Numbered from the stretch's first letter, positions 22,137-33,300 are shown. The stretch: 64,000 bases of DNA from Thalassotalea sediminis (GCF_030295915.1 NZ_AP027361.1:1054001-1118000), one strand, 5' to 3'. The notes: generated by a model from the letters alone, not told the origin. Numbers and translations are program-made.

Positions 22137-25100
22137 ATGAGTAGTAGCATGAAAAAGTCAGTTTCATTTTCACTATTGGAACAGCAAATAAACAATCGCA
22201 TTTTAATTTTAGATGGTGCGATGGGAACGATGATCCAAGCTTACAAATTGGAAGAGCAAGATTACCGCGGTGAACAATTTGCAGATTGGCATCTAGATGT
22301 GAAAGGCAACAATGATATGTTAGTGCTCTCACAGCCGGATATCATTAAAGCCATTCATGGAGAATATCTTGCTGCAGGTGCTGATATTATTGAGACGAAT
22401 ACTTTTAATGCAACGACGATTGCCATGGCAGATTACGACATGGAGTCATATAGCGCGCAAATTAACTTAGTTGCTGCAAAATTAGCAAGAGAAGTCGCTG
22501 ACGAGTATACTGCAACAAATCCAGATAAACCTCGATTTGTTGCAGGTGTTTTAGGGCCTACAAATAGAACATGTTCTATTTCACCAGATGTAAATGATCC
22601 TGCATATAGAAACATTACTTTCGACCAATTAGTTGAAGCCTATAAAGAATCTACACACGCGCTTATTGAAGGCGGGTCTGATCTCATCTTAATTGAAACG
22701 ATATTTGACACGTTAAATGCTAAGGCGGCAATTTTTGCTGTTGAAACAGTCTTTGAAGAACTCGACGTTAAATATCCTGTCATGATATCAGGAACGATTA
22801 CAGATGCGTCTGGCCGCACATTATCGGGCCAAACAACTGAAGCGTTCTATAACTCTCTAAGACATGCTAAACCGATTTCTTTTGGCCTGAACTGTGCGCT
22901 AGGACCGGTTGAATTAAGACAATATGTTCAAGAAATGAGTCGTATTTGTGATTTTGCTGTTTCTGCTCATCCTAATGCTGGTCTTCCAAATGCTTTTGGT
23001 GAGTATGACTTCAGCGTTGAGGACATGAATACTCATGTTAAAGAGTGGGCGAGTTCGGGTTTTTTAAATATTATTGGTGGTTGTTGTGGTACCACACCTG
23101 AACATATCAAAGGTATGGCGGAGTCAGTAGCGAACCTTGCACCCCGTAAAGTTGAAGCGAGAAAAATAGCGTGTCGCTTATCTGGTTTAGAGTCATTAAC
23201 TATTCAGGACGATACGTTGTTCGTTAACGTGGGTGAACGAACAAATGTTACTGGTTCTGCAATATTTCGTCGATTAATCACGGAAGAAAACTACGAACAA
23301 GCAATTGCTGTTGCATTACAGCAGGTAGAAAATGGTGCGCAAATTATTGATATCAACATGGATGAGGGCATGTTGGATTCTAAAGCTGCAATGGTTAAGT
23401 TTTTAAATCTTATTGCCGGCGAGCCAGATATTGCGAAAGTGCCCATTATGCTTGATTCTTCTAAGTGGGATATTTTAGAAGCGGGCCTTAAGTGCATTCA
23501 AGGTAAGGGCGTAGTTAATTCAATCTCTTTGAAAGAAGGTGAAGAACAGTTTAGACATCAAGCCAAGTTATTGAGACGTTACGGTGCAGCAGTTATTGTC
23601 ATGGCGTTTGACGAAGTTGGTCAAGCAGACACACGAAAACGAAAATATGAAATTTGTCAACGCGCTTATAAAATTTTAGTCGAAGAAATTGGCTACCCTG
23701 CAGAAGATATTATTTTTGATCCTAATATATTTGCAGTTGCTACAGGTATTGATGAGCACAATAACTATGCGGTTGATTTTATTGAAGCTGTTGCTGATAT
23801 TAAGCAAAACCTTCCATACGCCATGATCTCAGGTGGTGTATCGAATGTATCTTTCTCATTCCGTGGTAACAACCCTGTACGTGAGGCAATTCATGCCGTA
23901 TTTTTATATCACGCCATTAAAAATGGTATGGATATGGGGATCGTAAATGCGGGTCAACTGGCTATCTACTCTGATTTACCGCTCGATTTAAAAACAGCGG
24001 TAGAAGATGTTATTCAAAATACAGATGACGGCGCTACTGAAAGGTTGCTTGATGTCGCGGAAAAGTATCGTGGGCAAGGCGGTAAAAAAGACAGTAAAGT
24101 AGATTTAGCATGGCGCGATTTACCTGTTTATAAACGTTTAGAACATGCGTTGGTTAAGGGGATAAATGAATATATTGTCTCTGATACAGAAGAGGCAAGA
24201 TTAACTGCTACTAAACCACTTGATGTCATTGAAGGCCCTTTAATGGATGGTATGAATGTTGTTGGTGACTTATTTGGCGCAGGCGAGATGTTTTTACCTC
24301 AAGTGGTAAAATCGGCGCGGGTAATGAAACAAGCTGTAGCACACTTAAACCCATTTATTGAAGCAGAAAAAACGGAAGCAAAGTCAAACGGTAAAGTATT
24401 ATTAGCTACGGTTAAGGGTGACGTACATGATATTGGAAAAAATATTGTAGGCGTTGTTTTACAGTGTAATAACTTCGACATTATAGATTTAGGTGTCATG
24501 GTGTCATGTGAAGATATTTTGCGTGTAGCGAAAGAAGAAAACGTTGATGTAATAGGTTTATCAGGTTTGATCACGCCATCACTTGATGAAATGGTGCACG
24601 TTGCTAAAGAAATGGAGCGACAAGGGTTTGCATTACCTCTGTTAATTGGCGGAGCAACAACGTCAAAAGCGCACACAGCCGTTAAAATTGAACATCAGTA
24701 TAAAGAACCTGTTGTCTATGTACCGAATGCTTCTCGTTCTGTTTCGGTAGTCAGTAATTTGCTATCAAATGATTTACGTGAAGCGTTTGTTGCAAGGCAA
24801 GATAAGGAATATGAGAAAGTTCGTGAGCGTCATTACAAAAAAGGACCAAGGTCGAGTTTAATAACACTAGAACATGCACGTGAAAATCGCACGCCGATTA
24901 GTTTTGAGCATTACACGCCAATAAAGCCCAAAATGTTAGGGGTTACGGTCTTAGACTCACTAGATCTAAATATCGTAAGAAATTACATAGACTGGACGCC
25001 ATTTTTTATGACCTGGCAATTGTCTGGTAAGTACCCTTTAATTTTAAAACATGAAGTGATTGGCGAAGAAGCGACAAAGCTTTTTAACGATGCAAACGCC

Positions 25101-25841
25101 ATGATCGATGATATTATTCAAAACCAAAAGTTAACTGCAAAAGCGGTATTTGGATTATTTCCTGCTTACAGTGAACTAGATGACTTATGGGTTTTTGAAG
25201 ACGAAAGTAAAGCTACACCATTAATGCGACTGCACCAGTTGAGACAACAAAGTAAAAAGCCAGCAGGCCAATATAATAGGTGTTTGGCAGATTACGTTGC
25301 TGATAAAAATAGTGGTATTGATGATTATATGGGGGCTTTTGCTGTGTCAGCTGGTTTTGGTATTGAAGCCTTAACGAAAGCCTTTGATGCACAGCATGAT
25401 GATTATAATAGTATATTAGTAAAAGCGGTTGCTGATCGCTTAGCAGAAGCCTCAGCAGAGTATTTACATGAGAAAATACGTACTGAATACTGGGGTTATG
25501 CAGCGGATGAATCATTGAAAAATGAAGACTTGATACGAGAGAAGTATCAAGGAATAAGACCAGCGCCAGGATATCCAGCTTGCCCGGATCATACCGAGAA
25601 AGGTCTACTATGGGAGCTTTTAAATGTTGAAGAAAATATTGGCATGGAACTCACCTCAAGCTACGCCATGTGGCCAGGCGCTGCAGTGAGTGGTTGGTAC
25701 TTTGCTCACCCAGACAGCAAGTATTTTGCAGTGGCCAAATTAGCTAAGGATCAGGTGCTAGATTATGCAGCGCGCAAAGATATGACGATTGAACAGGCTG
25801 AACGTTGGTTGTCTGCTAATTTAGATTATGAGCCTGATTAA
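22137..25841 (+). CDS. metH: Cobalamin-dependent methionine synthase
   Basis: MetH transfers a methyl group from 5-methyltetrahydrofolate to homocysteine through methylcobalamin. The 1234 residues cover all four modules. The homocysteine domain has zinc-binding Cys in GLNCALG and GGCCGTTP. The pterin domain begins near [11 protein letters not shown]. The cobalamin domain has the cap and His764 in GDVHDIGKN (lower axial ligand). The C-terminal reactivation domain carries [12 protein letters not shown] and [15 protein letters not shown]. The protein is full length, so the host must make or import vitamin B12. It lies two bases behind metA and two bases before a HutD/Ves gene. No cobalamin riboswitch was seen. 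Confidence 0.98.
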   Translation: MSSSMKKSVSFSLLEQQINNRILILDGAMGTMIQAYKLEEQDYRGEQFADWHLDVKGNNDMLVLSQPDIIKAIHGEYLAAGADIIETNTFNATTIAMADYDMESYSAQINLVAAKLAREVADEYTATNPDKPRFVAGVLGPTNRTCSISPDVNDPAYRNITFDQLVEAYKESTHALIEGGSDLILIETIFDTLNAKAAIFAVETVFEELDVKYPVMISGTITDASGRTLSGQTTEAFYNSLRHAKPISFGLNCALGPVELRQYVQEMSRICDFAVSAHPNAGLPNAFGEYDFSVEDMNTHVKEWASSGFLNIIGGCCGTTPEHIKGMAESVANLAPRKVEARKIACRLSGLESLTIQDDTLFVNVGERTNVTGSAIFRRLITEENYEQAIAVALQQVENGAQIIDINMDEGMLDSKAAMVKFLNLIAGEPDIAKVPIMLDSSKWDILEAGLKCIQGKGVVNSISLKEGEEQFRHQAKLLRRYGAAVIVMAFDEVGQADTRKRKYEICQRAYKILVEEIGYPAEDIIFDPNIFAVATGIDEHNNYAVDFIEAVADIKQNLPYAMISGGVSNVSFSFRGNNPVREAIHAVFLYHAIKNGMDMGIVNAGQLAIYSDLPLDLKTAVEDVIQNTDDGATERLLDVAEKYRGQGGKKDSKVDLAWRDLPVYKRLEHALVKGINEYIVSDTEEARLTATKPLDVIEGPLMDGMNVVGDLFGAGEMFLPQVVKSARVMKQAVAHLNPFIEAEKTEAKSNGKVLLATVKGDVHDIGKNIVGVVLQCNNFDIIDLGVMVSCEDILRVAKEENVDVIGLSGLITPSLDEMVHVAKEMERQGFALPLLIGGATTSKAHTAVKIEHQYKEPVVYVPNASRSVSVVSNLLSNDLREAFVARQDKEYEKVRERHYKKGPRSSLITLEHARENRTPISFEHYTPIKPKMLGVTVLDSLDLNIVRNYIDWTPFFMTWQLSGKYPLILKHEVIGEEATKLFNDANAMIDDIIQNQKLTAKAVFGLFPAYSELDDLWVFEDESKATPLMRLHQLRQQSKKPAGQYNRCLADYVADKNSGIDDYMGAFAVSAGFGIEALTKAFDAQHDDYNSILVKAVADRLAEASAEYLHEKIRTEYWGYAADESLKNEDLIREKYQGIRPAPGYPACPDHTEKGLLWELLNVEENIGMELTSSYAMWPGAAVSGWYFAHPDSKYFAVAKLAKDQVLDYAARKDMTIEQAERWLSANLDYEPD

Positions 25842-25843
25842 TT

Positions 25844-26446
25844 GTGATAAAGGTAATACCTCAAAAAGACTTTGTACGTAAACCTTGGAAAAATGGCCTT
25901 GGTGAAACATGTGAACTTGCTATTAATGATGGTGGTACTGTTAACCACTTTGATTGGCGGTTAAGTTTAGCCACCATCAGTGAAAGTGGAGAGTTCTCAA
26001 CTTTTCCTGAAACACGGCGTGATTTATTTTTAGTGGCAGGTAAGGGCATGTACTTAAAGCATCGCTTAGCGGGAGTTCAACGTCACGATACTTTAGTGAA
26101 TTTGTTCGATGGTGCTGTGTTTGATGGTAATAGTCAAACCGTATCAACCTTAATAGATGGTCCTGTGCAAGCTTTAAATTTAATGACGCGCAAAAACGAG
26201 TACAACGTAGAGTGCCATTATTATAAGGGGGGAAGCACCGTTTCGATAGCTCATACTGAGTACAGTAAAGACGAAGCTTTTTTCATCTATGCGGCGACGA
26301 ATGAAAAGCAAGAAATGTTAACGATGACAACGGTATGTAAGCATCAGGTCGACTTTCAACGAGGAGATTTATTATTGCTGACAGATCGCCAACCGATGAC
26401 GGTAAAAGGCAGTAACTTTATTGTTATTGTGTTAACGAAAGTATAA
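25844..26446 (+). CDS. HutD/Ves family cupin protein
   Basis: The 200-residue protein starts at a GTG two bases after the metH stop. It has the HutD/Ves pattern: KPWKNGLGETCEL, FDWRLSLATISESGEFSTFP, and FDGAVFDG in a double-stranded beta-helix (cupin) fold. Family members occur in histidine-utilisation operons (HutD) or alone (Ves), and their biochemical role is not settled. Here there are no hut genes. The tight spacing makes it the third gene of the metA-metH unit, which is unusual. A strong bidirectional terminator ends the operon. Confidence 0.85.
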   Translation: MIKVIPQKDFVRKPWKNGLGETCELAINDGGTVNHFDWRLSLATISESGEFSTFPETRRDLFLVAGKGMYLKHRLAGVQRHDTLVNLFDGAVFDGNSQTVSTLIDGPVQALNLMTRKNEYNVECHYYKGGSTVSIAHTEYSKDEAFFIYAATNEKQEMLTMTTVCKHQVDFQRGDLLLLTDRQPMTVKGSNFIVIVLTKV

Positions 26447-26477
26447 AAAAAGCCGGTGTATATACCGGCTTTTTTTA
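26445..26477. terminator. Bidirectional terminator, met operon / M13 peptidase
   Basis: AGCCGGT-GTATAT-ACCGGCT, flanked by A7 and T7, forms a strong stem between convergent genes. Confidence 0.88.
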
Positions 26478-26489
26478 TGAGTATTTGTT

Positions 26490-28577
26490 TTACCAAATAC
26501 GTACGCGTTCTTCAGGTGCTAAATAAAGCTTATCACCTTCTTTTACGTCAAACGCTTTATACCAAGCATCATGGTTTCGTGGTGCAAGTGCACGGAATCT
26601 TCCTGGTGCATGTGTACCAGCACGCAATTGACTGAGCATACTTTTTTCGGTACGTTTTTCTTTCCAAACTTGCGCCCATGCAAGGAAGAATCGCTGATCA
26701 CCGGTTAAGCCATCGATAATCGGTGCTTCTTTACCATTTAAGCTAAGCTTGTATGCGTGATATGCCATTGCAATACCACCAACATCGCCAATATTTTCGC
26801 CTAAACTATTGCGACCATTAACAAAGTTGTCTGGGATTGGTTCATATTTGCTGTATTGTTCAGCGAGTGCATCTGCTTTTGCATCAAATGCAGCACGATC
26901 TTCGTCGGTCCACCAGTTACGTTGTATTCCTTTAGCATCAGATTTTGAACCTTGATCATCAAAACCGTGGCCCATTTCGTGGCCAATTACGGCACCAATG
27001 CCACCATAGTTAACTGCTGGATCTGCATTTGGATCAAAAAATGGTGGTTGTAAGATAGCGGCCGGGAATACAATTTCATTGAATGAACTGTTGTAGTATG
27101 CGTTAACTTGTTGTGGTGTCATGCCCCAACGGTTACGGTCTGTTTTCTCTAACTCTTTAGACGCACTATCAGCGCGGAAAAATTGGCGGATATTTTTGAT
27201 ATTGCCAAGTAAGTCAGTGTCAGAAATCTTTAAGCCGTCGAATGATTGCCATACATCAGGGTAGCCAATTTTAGGGTTAAACGCAGCTAACTTTTCCTGT
27301 GCGTTCACTTTGGTTTCTTTACCCATCCAATCTAAGCCTTCGATTCGTTCACTCATGGCTTTACGTAAGTTTTCTACTAACGTTGCCATTTGTTGCTTAG
27401 AAGATTCCGGGAAATATTGTTTCACGTAAACTTTACCAATAGCAAAGCCTAATGATTGCGTACCAGACATTTGTGCAACAGCGCGTTTCCAGCGAGGACG
27501 AGGTTCTTGTTGACCACGTAACTCTGTGCCATAAAATTTGAAGTTAGTGTTGTAAATATCTTCTGATAATAGCGATGCATTATTTGAGATGGCGTGATAC
27601 GTCATATAGTCTTTCCAGACATTAAGATCTTCACTACCAACTAGTGCAATCATTGCTTTTACCGGCTCTGGCTGAGATATGTTCAATTGCGGTACTTTAT
27701 ATTGTGTTTCAGCAAAATAAAGATCCCAATTGAAACCTGGGTATTCTGTTGCTAGTTTTGAGCGCTCAATTTGATTTAATGTTAAGTCGCGGTTACGACG
27801 TTTTTCACGTGGCCAATGGCCTTCTGCGATTTTAGTTTCTAAGGCTAAAATTGATTGTGCTTTCTCTTCACCATTTTCAACGCCTGCGAAAGCAAGCATT
27901 TCAGCGATGTGCGCAACGTATGCTGCACGTGTTTTTTCAAAGCGTTCGCTATCTTCTAAATAGTAAGAACGATCTGGCATACCAAGTCCGCTCGCACCAA
28001 GTGACATTTCATATTTGTCAGGGTCTAAACGGTTAAACCACATGCCGCCACTTAATGGGCTTGCAACACCTGTTAGCCATGCTTGACCAAACATTTTGAT
28101 AAGATCATCAACTGAATTAATTGCTGCAATATCATCAAGTGTTGATTGGATAGGGCTAATACCTAATTTATTAATAGTGTCGACATCCATATAACTATTA
28201 TAGAAATCTGCAACCATTTGCTCTTCTGCATTTAAATTTTCACGAGACGTTACATCATCAATGATTTCTTTAACTTGTTTTTCACTGCGTTCGGCAAGCG
28301 CATTAAACGCACCATAGCGCGTTTTATCTGCTGGCATTTCATAGTTATCATACCAGTTTCCGCTCGCGTACATGAAGAAGTCATCACCAGGGTTAACAGA
28401 TAGGTTTCGTGCTGTTAAATCGACACCAAACGTACCGAGTTCAGCTTTTGCTTCAGTACTTGCTTTAGCAACGGTTTCTGTTTTGGTTTCTTCTTTAGTT
28501 GTATTTGAGGTAGATTGTTGGCCACATGCGCTTAACAAAATTGAAGCGATCGACATGGCTAAAAGTGATTTTTTCAT
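26490..28577 (-). CDS. M13-family zinc metallopeptidase, lipoprotein (PepO/neprilysin-like)
   Basis: The 695-residue protein begins with a lipoprotein signal (lipobox LSAC, Cys18) and a Thr/Glu/Lys-rich linker, so it is probably anchored in the outer membrane facing the periplasm. The N-terminal M13 domain has DDFFMYASGNWYD. The catalytic domain has VNAYYNSSFNEIVFPA, zinc-binding HEMGH (His533) in IGHEMGHGFDDQG, and the third ligand in GENIGDVGG. M13 enzymes cleave oligopeptides on the amino side of hydrophobic residues. The C-terminus is RVRIW; the usual Cys of the CxxW tail is missing, as in many bacterial members. Probably used in peptide turnover. Confidence 0.95.
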   Translation of the reverse strand: MKKSLLAMSIASILLSACGQQSTSNTTKEETKTETVAKASTEAKAELGTFGVDLTARNLSVNPGDDFFMYASGNWYDNYEMPADKTRYGAFNALAERSEKQVKEIIDDVTSRENLNAEEQMVADFYNSYMDVDTINKLGISPIQSTLDDIAAINSVDDLIKMFGQAWLTGVASPLSGGMWFNRLDPDKYEMSLGASGLGMPDRSYYLEDSERFEKTRAAYVAHIAEMLAFAGVENGEEKAQSILALETKIAEGHWPREKRRNRDLTLNQIERSKLATEYPGFNWDLYFAETQYKVPQLNISQPEPVKAMIALVGSEDLNVWKDYMTYHAISNNASLLSEDIYNTNFKFYGTELRGQQEPRPRWKRAVAQMSGTQSLGFAIGKVYVKQYFPESSKQQMATLVENLRKAMSERIEGLDWMGKETKVNAQEKLAAFNPKIGYPDVWQSFDGLKISDTDLLGNIKNIRQFFRADSASKELEKTDRNRWGMTPQQVNAYYNSSFNEIVFPAAILQPPFFDPNADPAVNYGGIGAVIGHEMGHGFDDQGSKSDAKGIQRNWWTDEDRAAFDAKADALAEQYSKYEPIPDNFVNGRNSLGENIGDVGGIAMAYHAYKLSLNGKEAPIIDGLTGDQRFFLAWAQVWKEKRTEKSMLSQLRAGTHAPGRFRALAPRNHDAWYKAFDVKEGDKLYLAPEERVRIW

Positions 28578-28784
28578 AGATGTCTCTTATCGTTTTTATA
28601 AGTCATTTTACCGTACTTATAATGGCGACTAAGAAGATAAAGTCAACCTTGAAAGGTCAAGTAGCCTTTTTGTTACGATTAGTAACTGTTAGAAAAATTA
28701 AACTAATGGAAAACAATAAGCTAATGCAAAATATTGTCGGTTGTTGGCCAGTAGTTACCAGTAGTTAGTTAAGTTTTGTAACAA

Positions 28785-29195
28785 TTATTTTACTTTTTGC
28801 CAAATTTCATATTCAACTCTAATACCGTCATGCCAGCGCGCATTATGCCATTGATCCCCTTTAATTTCGTAAGTGAAGGTATAAGTACCATCTCCTTCTA
28901 AGGGGTATGATGCCATTGTTGGTGTTTCAATATATTGCGTAGCATTAAAAGAATATTGGCCGGTACCTGCAGCCCAAAATTTATCATCAGAAAACGAGAC
29001 AAAACTAAAGTGACTCGCATTGATTACCTTTTGTGAGCGAATACCGAGTGTGCTGTATGCAATGATTTCTTTATTTTCATTGAGATATTCACCACTGACT
29101 AACTGCCAAGTACCGATGAAAGGGTTATCTGACGCCCAAGTCGGCAACGAAGTACAAGTAATGCAGTACCAAAATAATAGGTGGGATAATTTCAT
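28785..29195 (-). CDS. Secreted lipocalin-like small protein
   Basis: I chose the ATG at 29195 (MKLSHLLFWYC) because AGGAA stands eight bases upstream and it gives a clear signal peptide (cleavage around TWA-SD). The frame extends upstream to 29246 without support. The mature part (about 110 residues) begins NPFIGTWQLVSGEYL, the GxW opening of lipocalin-like beta-barrels, and ends EYEIWQKVK. Family members bind small hydrophobic ligands or are of unknown role, so no ligand is proposed. It sits between the M13 peptidase and radA on the same strand. Confidence 0.75.
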   Translation of the reverse strand: MKLSHLLFWYCITCTSLPTWASDNPFIGTWQLVSGEYLNENKEIIAYSTLGIRSQKVINASHFSFVSFSDDKFWAAGTGQYSFNATQYIETPTMASYPLEGDGTYTFTYEIKGDQWHNARWHDGIRVEYEIWQKVK

Positions 29196-29250
29196 AATAA
29201 CGTTCCTGTCTTGTGTATATTTGTAAGCCAATAGGTTAGTTTGCACATGA

Positions 29251-30612
29251 TTAAATGACTTCTAATGCATCACTAATTTTTTTAACACCAATAACTTCCA
29301 TACCATCTATAGCATCTTTTGGTTTGTTAGCATGTGGCACTATAGCACGTTTAAAACCATGCTTAGCGGCTTCATTAATGCGCTCTTGACCACTTGGAAC
29401 TGGTCGAATTTCTCCAGATAAACCTACTTCGCCAAAAACAACTAGATCTTGCGGTAATGCCTTATCTCTAAAGCTAGAAACCAATGCCAACATTAGGGCT
29501 AAATCAACGCTCGTTTCCGAAACTTTAACACCACCTACAACATTCACATATACGTCCTGGTCATTCATTTGTAGACCCCCGTGACGGTTTAAAATGGCCA
29601 AAAGCATGGCTAATCGGTTTTGTTCTGCACCTACTGCAATTCTCCGCGGGTTACCCAAGGCTGAATGATCAACAAGTGCTTGTATTTCCACTAATAATGG
29701 ACGTGTGCCTTCCCAAAGTACCATGACAATACTACCGGGAGTTTGTTCTTCACTTCGTGTTAAAAAGATTGCAGATGGGTTTTTTACTTCTTTTAGGCCC
29801 GTACCTGTCATGGCAAACACACCTAATTCATTGACTGCACCAAATCGGTTTTTATTGCCGCGTAAGGTTCGATATCTTGAATCAGTGCTACCTTCAAGCA
29901 TTATCGAACAATCGATACAGTGCTCTAATACTTTAGGCCCAGCAAGAGCACCGTCTTTCGTAACATGACCAACTATAATCATGGCAACATGATTTTGCTT
30001 TGCAAATCGGGTTAAGAAAGCTGCGGCTTCTCTGACTTGAGAAACACTTCCCGGTGCCGATTGAATGTCAGCCATATGCATCACTTGAATAGAGTCAATA
30101 ACCATAATTTTGGGTTGCTCTTTTTCTGCAACGTGGCAAATGTTTTCAACACTTGTTTCTGAAAGGAGTTTTAACTGTTCCGCTTTCAAACCAAGGCGTT
30201 TGGCGCGCATGGCGACTTGTTGTAACGACTCTTCACCTGTGACATAAAGAGCAGACATTTGTGCGGATAATACACACATAGTTTGCAATAAAAGAGTAGA
30301 TTTACCTGCTCCTGGTTCACCACCAATCAAAATGGCACTACCCGGCACAATACCGCCACCTAAAACGCGGTCAAACTCCGTAAACCCAGATGAAAAACGG
30401 GGTAAATCGGCCAAATCGATAGTGTCAAGCGTTTGAACTTTTGCTTCTGTATAGCCGGCATAACCGGCATATCTTTGTTGGTTATTCGACACTTTAGGTT
30501 GCCTAAACTCGGAAATAGTATTCCAAGATTTACATTCATTACACTGGCCAAGCCAACGGGAATAGTCAGCGCCGCATTCTGTGCAGACATAAGAAGTTTT
30601 ATTTTTTGCCAT
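29251..30612 (-). CDS. radA: DNA repair protein RadA
   Basis: RadA is a RecA-like helicase that helps branch migration in recombination and repair. The 453-residue protein has an N-terminal C4 zinc finger (CTECG and CNECKSW), Walker A GGEPGAGKST, and the RadA-specific RGNKNRFG motif. A C-terminal Lon-like domain without the protease dyad (VGGVKVSETSVDLALMLALVSS) follows. Divergent from the PilZ gene across 150 bases. Confidence 0.97.
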   Translation of the reverse strand: MAKNKTSYVCTECGADYSRWLGQCNECKSWNTISEFRQPKVSNNQQRYAGYAGYTEAKVQTLDTIDLADLPRFSSGFTEFDRVLGGGIVPGSAILIGGEPGAGKSTLLLQTMCVLSAQMSALYVTGEESLQQVAMRAKRLGLKAEQLKLLSETSVENICHVAEKEQPKIMVIDSIQVMHMADIQSAPGSVSQVREAAAFLTRFAKQNHVAMIIVGHVTKDGALAGPKVLEHCIDCSIMLEGSTDSRYRTLRGNKNRFGAVNELGVFAMTGTGLKEVKNPSAIFLTRSEEQTPGSIVMVLWEGTRPLLVEIQALVDHSALGNPRRIAVGAEQNRLAMLLAILNRHGGLQMNDQDVYVNVVGGVKVSETSVDLALMLALVSSFRDKALPQDLVVFGEVGLSGEIRPVPSGQERINEAAKHGFKRAIVPHANKPKDAIDGMEVIGVKKISDALEVI

Positions 30613-30681
30613 ATAATTATATTAGGTACGTTTATTGCTTAAAAATATTAATGATTTAGGTGTTAAATGCCAACTTAGTGT

Positions 30682-30709
30682 ATGACATTTAAATGATTCA
30701 CATTATAAT
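30682..30709 (+). promoter_or_regulatory. Promoter for the double-PilZ gene
   Basis: ATGACA (30682-30687) and TATAAT (30704-30709) are 16 bases apart, in the divergent radA/PilZ region. Confidence 0.5.
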
Positions 30710-30762
30710 GAATTCGACTATGGGTATAACCCCAATTTAATTGTACTAACATTGATGGCCAA

Positions 30763-33237
30763 ATGACTAAAGATTTTTCAAAATATCAAGCTATTATCGA
30801 TGAGTTTTCAGGTACTGTAACGGCTGACGATTTTGAATCCCGCTACAGTGAAGCGACAAGTAAATTATCGAAAACAGATCGCTTCTTGTTGAAGATGGAG
30901 ATTAAACGTCTTGCTGCTCCTTGCACGCGTTTAATTGATCTGCGAGGTCATGTTGATGGTGAATGTCGTCCATTTGAGCATGAAGACAGGGTACATTACC
31001 TTGATGATATTGCAATTAAGTGTTTTGAAGAAACTTTCAATCAATATAATGGCTATACTTTTGGTGTTTATGAAGCGGTTATGAACACTGAAAATAATTT
31101 TAGAGTCATGTATCAACGTGAAAAAGACCAACTGCTTGATTCTGCTCCCAGTAATACCGTAACACCAAAAGCTAGAGTACTAGAGAAAACTCAGTATCCT
31201 GCAGAACTATTTACCTTTGGGCCATATTATAATCGTAAAGAAGAGCGAATGAATTTCGCTATTCCACTTACTGTTGAATTGAATGGTAACAAAATCGTTG
31301 AGGTAACTAGCTCGGATATCAGTATTAATGGTTGTAAATTTCGCTATAAAGGCGAGGAAAGCTTTACCATTCGTCAAATGGTTTCGTTGAGATTTACTGG
31401 GTTAGAGGGTGAATTTCAGTTTGGTAAGAACGACGAGTTTAATTATCAAGTACGGAATGTTCATATTGTCGATAATGTACAGTTGGTAGGGTTAGAACGC
31501 ATATCCACTACAGAGCCTCGCCGTGATGGTATTCGACAATTTATTAGCGGGTTTATTCAAGGAAATAAGCGCCGGTATAAAATTAACTTAGACAATACAA
31601 TAGCTGCTTTACAATCGAGAAGTATAGAGCAGTTTATTTTGCCTAAATCAAATGAGTTACCTATTTTTATCGAGGATAATGAGCAAGGGGTACATCCTCG
31701 TTATGTCTTAACCTGCCATAATAATCAGAATGTTTTTCAATACTGGCAAGATGAAAACCGGCAAAGTACGTTAAATTTTTTAGTTACGCCAGAGCGTTTA
31801 CTACGCATTAAAAAATATGCAAGCCAATATAAACCTTTGTTAGTTTATAGCTTTATTCACACAAGTAATGGGAAAAGTTACTTTTATACCGCTGATACTA
31901 TTCAACTTGAAGATGACTTAGCGTTTAAGAAACAGTTTTTGGGGTTTGCAGCCAATAAAGCGAGTTTTGCTGTGCATCAGTTATATGCATTGTCTTTGGA
32001 TGAGTCTCGTGCTTATTCGCCGCTTACGTTAGCTGACACGATTACTAAACGAGATCAACATTTAAACCAACCAATTGCAGAAGATGTGCTTGTCTCATTG
32101 TCCAATTTAGCAAGTATTGTCATTGCATATCGTGTTGAATCAGAAGCTATGTCGGTGTTTTATCAACAATTAGATTTTGAAAATATCAATACCAATAAGC
32201 TGAAAAATTTTGGCCATAAGCGTTTACTCGAGCCGCTCGCTATTGATGATGTGGGTATCAATTACAATAACCAAAGACAAGAACCTAGATTTAAATATAA
32301 AACACCCGTTGCAATTGCTGCTGATGGCGTGAAATGGCATGGTGTTTCTGAAGATTTTTCAACGTCGGGTTTGAAAGTTGAATTAGAGAAAGCAAGTGTG
32401 TTGATTCGTGGTAATGTTATTAATGTTACATTTCCGCAATTACAAAAAATTACCTCTTCGTTTAACCTTAACGAGTTACCTTATGAGGTGATGCGCGTCA
32501 GTAAAGATAAAACGGTATTACACTTACGTGTTTATGTTGAACAACATCAGCATATTGGGCGTTCTTTTTTTAAAGCATTGATTGAGAAAAACCGTCATAA
32601 ACTTACACCTGATGAGTATGCAATGTTTAGCCCTGGCCTTGCTAAAGCGTTGCGCAATATTTATAGCCAAAGCCTACAAACGATTGCGTTCTTAGTGCAG
32701 TCAAGTGGTAGTCGTTATAAGTATGAAACAATTGCAACTAATGATACAGATAACCCTTTTTTAACGCGTTGTAAACAGCTGAGTGACAGGAATAATTATT
32801 TTAACCTTTACCCTGTACTTAACCATGCAAATGTAACGAGTGTACTTACTGCATCATTAAAGAAAATGCAGTCTGATGATCCATCAATTAGTGAAACACT
32901 TTATATATCAATAAACCCAAGTAGCGAAATTGTTGAGCAGGCAGTCAATACAAAATTAGAGTCTGAGTTACAGTCAGACATGATTAAAAAGATGTTCATT
33001 AAAAATGCGCTTAAGCGTGGTGAGTTTTACTGTATTCAATTGAAATTATCTCGTACTGATAAGCCAGACATGAAGTATTTGAACCCAGAGCTTAGTTATA
33101 TTAGTACCTATGCGATGCATAGAGGGAAGCAAATAGAACAAGAAATATTTAGCGTTGCGGGTGTAGTTCAGCTCTTTGATGTAACACAAGAAGCATTAGC
33201 TCGCTATAAGCTACAAATGGAAGAAATACCCGCTTAA
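30763..33237 (+). CDS. Large cytoplasmic protein with two PilZ domains
   Basis: The 824-residue protein has no signal peptide or membrane span. It carries two PilZ-like modules. The first, about residues 140-265, has the DxSxxG motif at D185 (DISINGC) but a weak RxxxR. The second, about residues 500-600, has RQEPRFKYK (RxxxR, with R509) and DFSTSG (D531). PilZ domains bind cyclic di-GMP, so the second site looks competent and the first may be altered. The regions before, between and after (residues 1-135, 270-495 and 605-824) match nothing I recognise. It could link c-di-GMP to motility or surface behaviour. Its neighbour genes (radA, serB) give no functional clue. Confidence 0.85.
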   Translation: MTKDFSKYQAIIDEFSGTVTADDFESRYSEATSKLSKTDRFLLKMEIKRLAAPCTRLIDLRGHVDGECRPFEHEDRVHYLDDIAIKCFEETFNQYNGYTFGVYEAVMNTENNFRVMYQREKDQLLDSAPSNTVTPKARVLEKTQYPAELFTFGPYYNRKEERMNFAIPLTVELNGNKIVEVTSSDISINGCKFRYKGEESFTIRQMVSLRFTGLEGEFQFGKNDEFNYQVRNVHIVDNVQLVGLERISTTEPRRDGIRQFISGFIQGNKRRYKINLDNTIAALQSRSIEQFILPKSNELPIFIEDNEQGVHPRYVLTCHNNQNVFQYWQDENRQSTLNFLVTPERLLRIKKYASQYKPLLVYSFIHTSNGKSYFYTADTIQLEDDLAFKKQFLGFAANKASFAVHQLYALSLDESRAYSPLTLADTITKRDQHLNQPIAEDVLVSLSNLASIVIAYRVESEAMSVFYQQLDFENINTNKLKNFGHKRLLEPLAIDDVGINYNNQRQEPRFKYKTPVAIAADGVKWHGVSEDFSTSGLKVELEKASVLIRGNVINVTFPQLQKITSSFNLNELPYEVMRVSKDKTVLHLRVYVEQHQHIGRSFFKALIEKNRHKLTPDEYAMFSPGLAKALRNIYSQSLQTIAFLVQSSGSRYKYETIATNDTDNPFLTRCKQLSDRNNYFNLYPVLNHANVTSVLTASLKKMQSDDPSISETLYISINPSSEIVEQAVNTKLESELQSDMIKKMFIKNALKRGEFYCIQLKLSRTDKPDMKYLNPELSYISTYAMHRGKQIEQEIFSVAGVVQLFDVTQEALARYKLQMEEIPA

Positions 33238-33300
33238 CATAGCGCGGGTATCAGCTTAGTGTATTACAGTTTCGTGCGCCCCTGTTCTTGTTAAACAGCG

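Noticed and set aside
24299..24676. Long antisense open frame inside metH
   Set aside because: It lies fully in a conserved coding region on the other strand; such frames are common in codon-biased genes. Similar antisense frames in pyrG, eno, mutS and prfC were dropped for the same reason.
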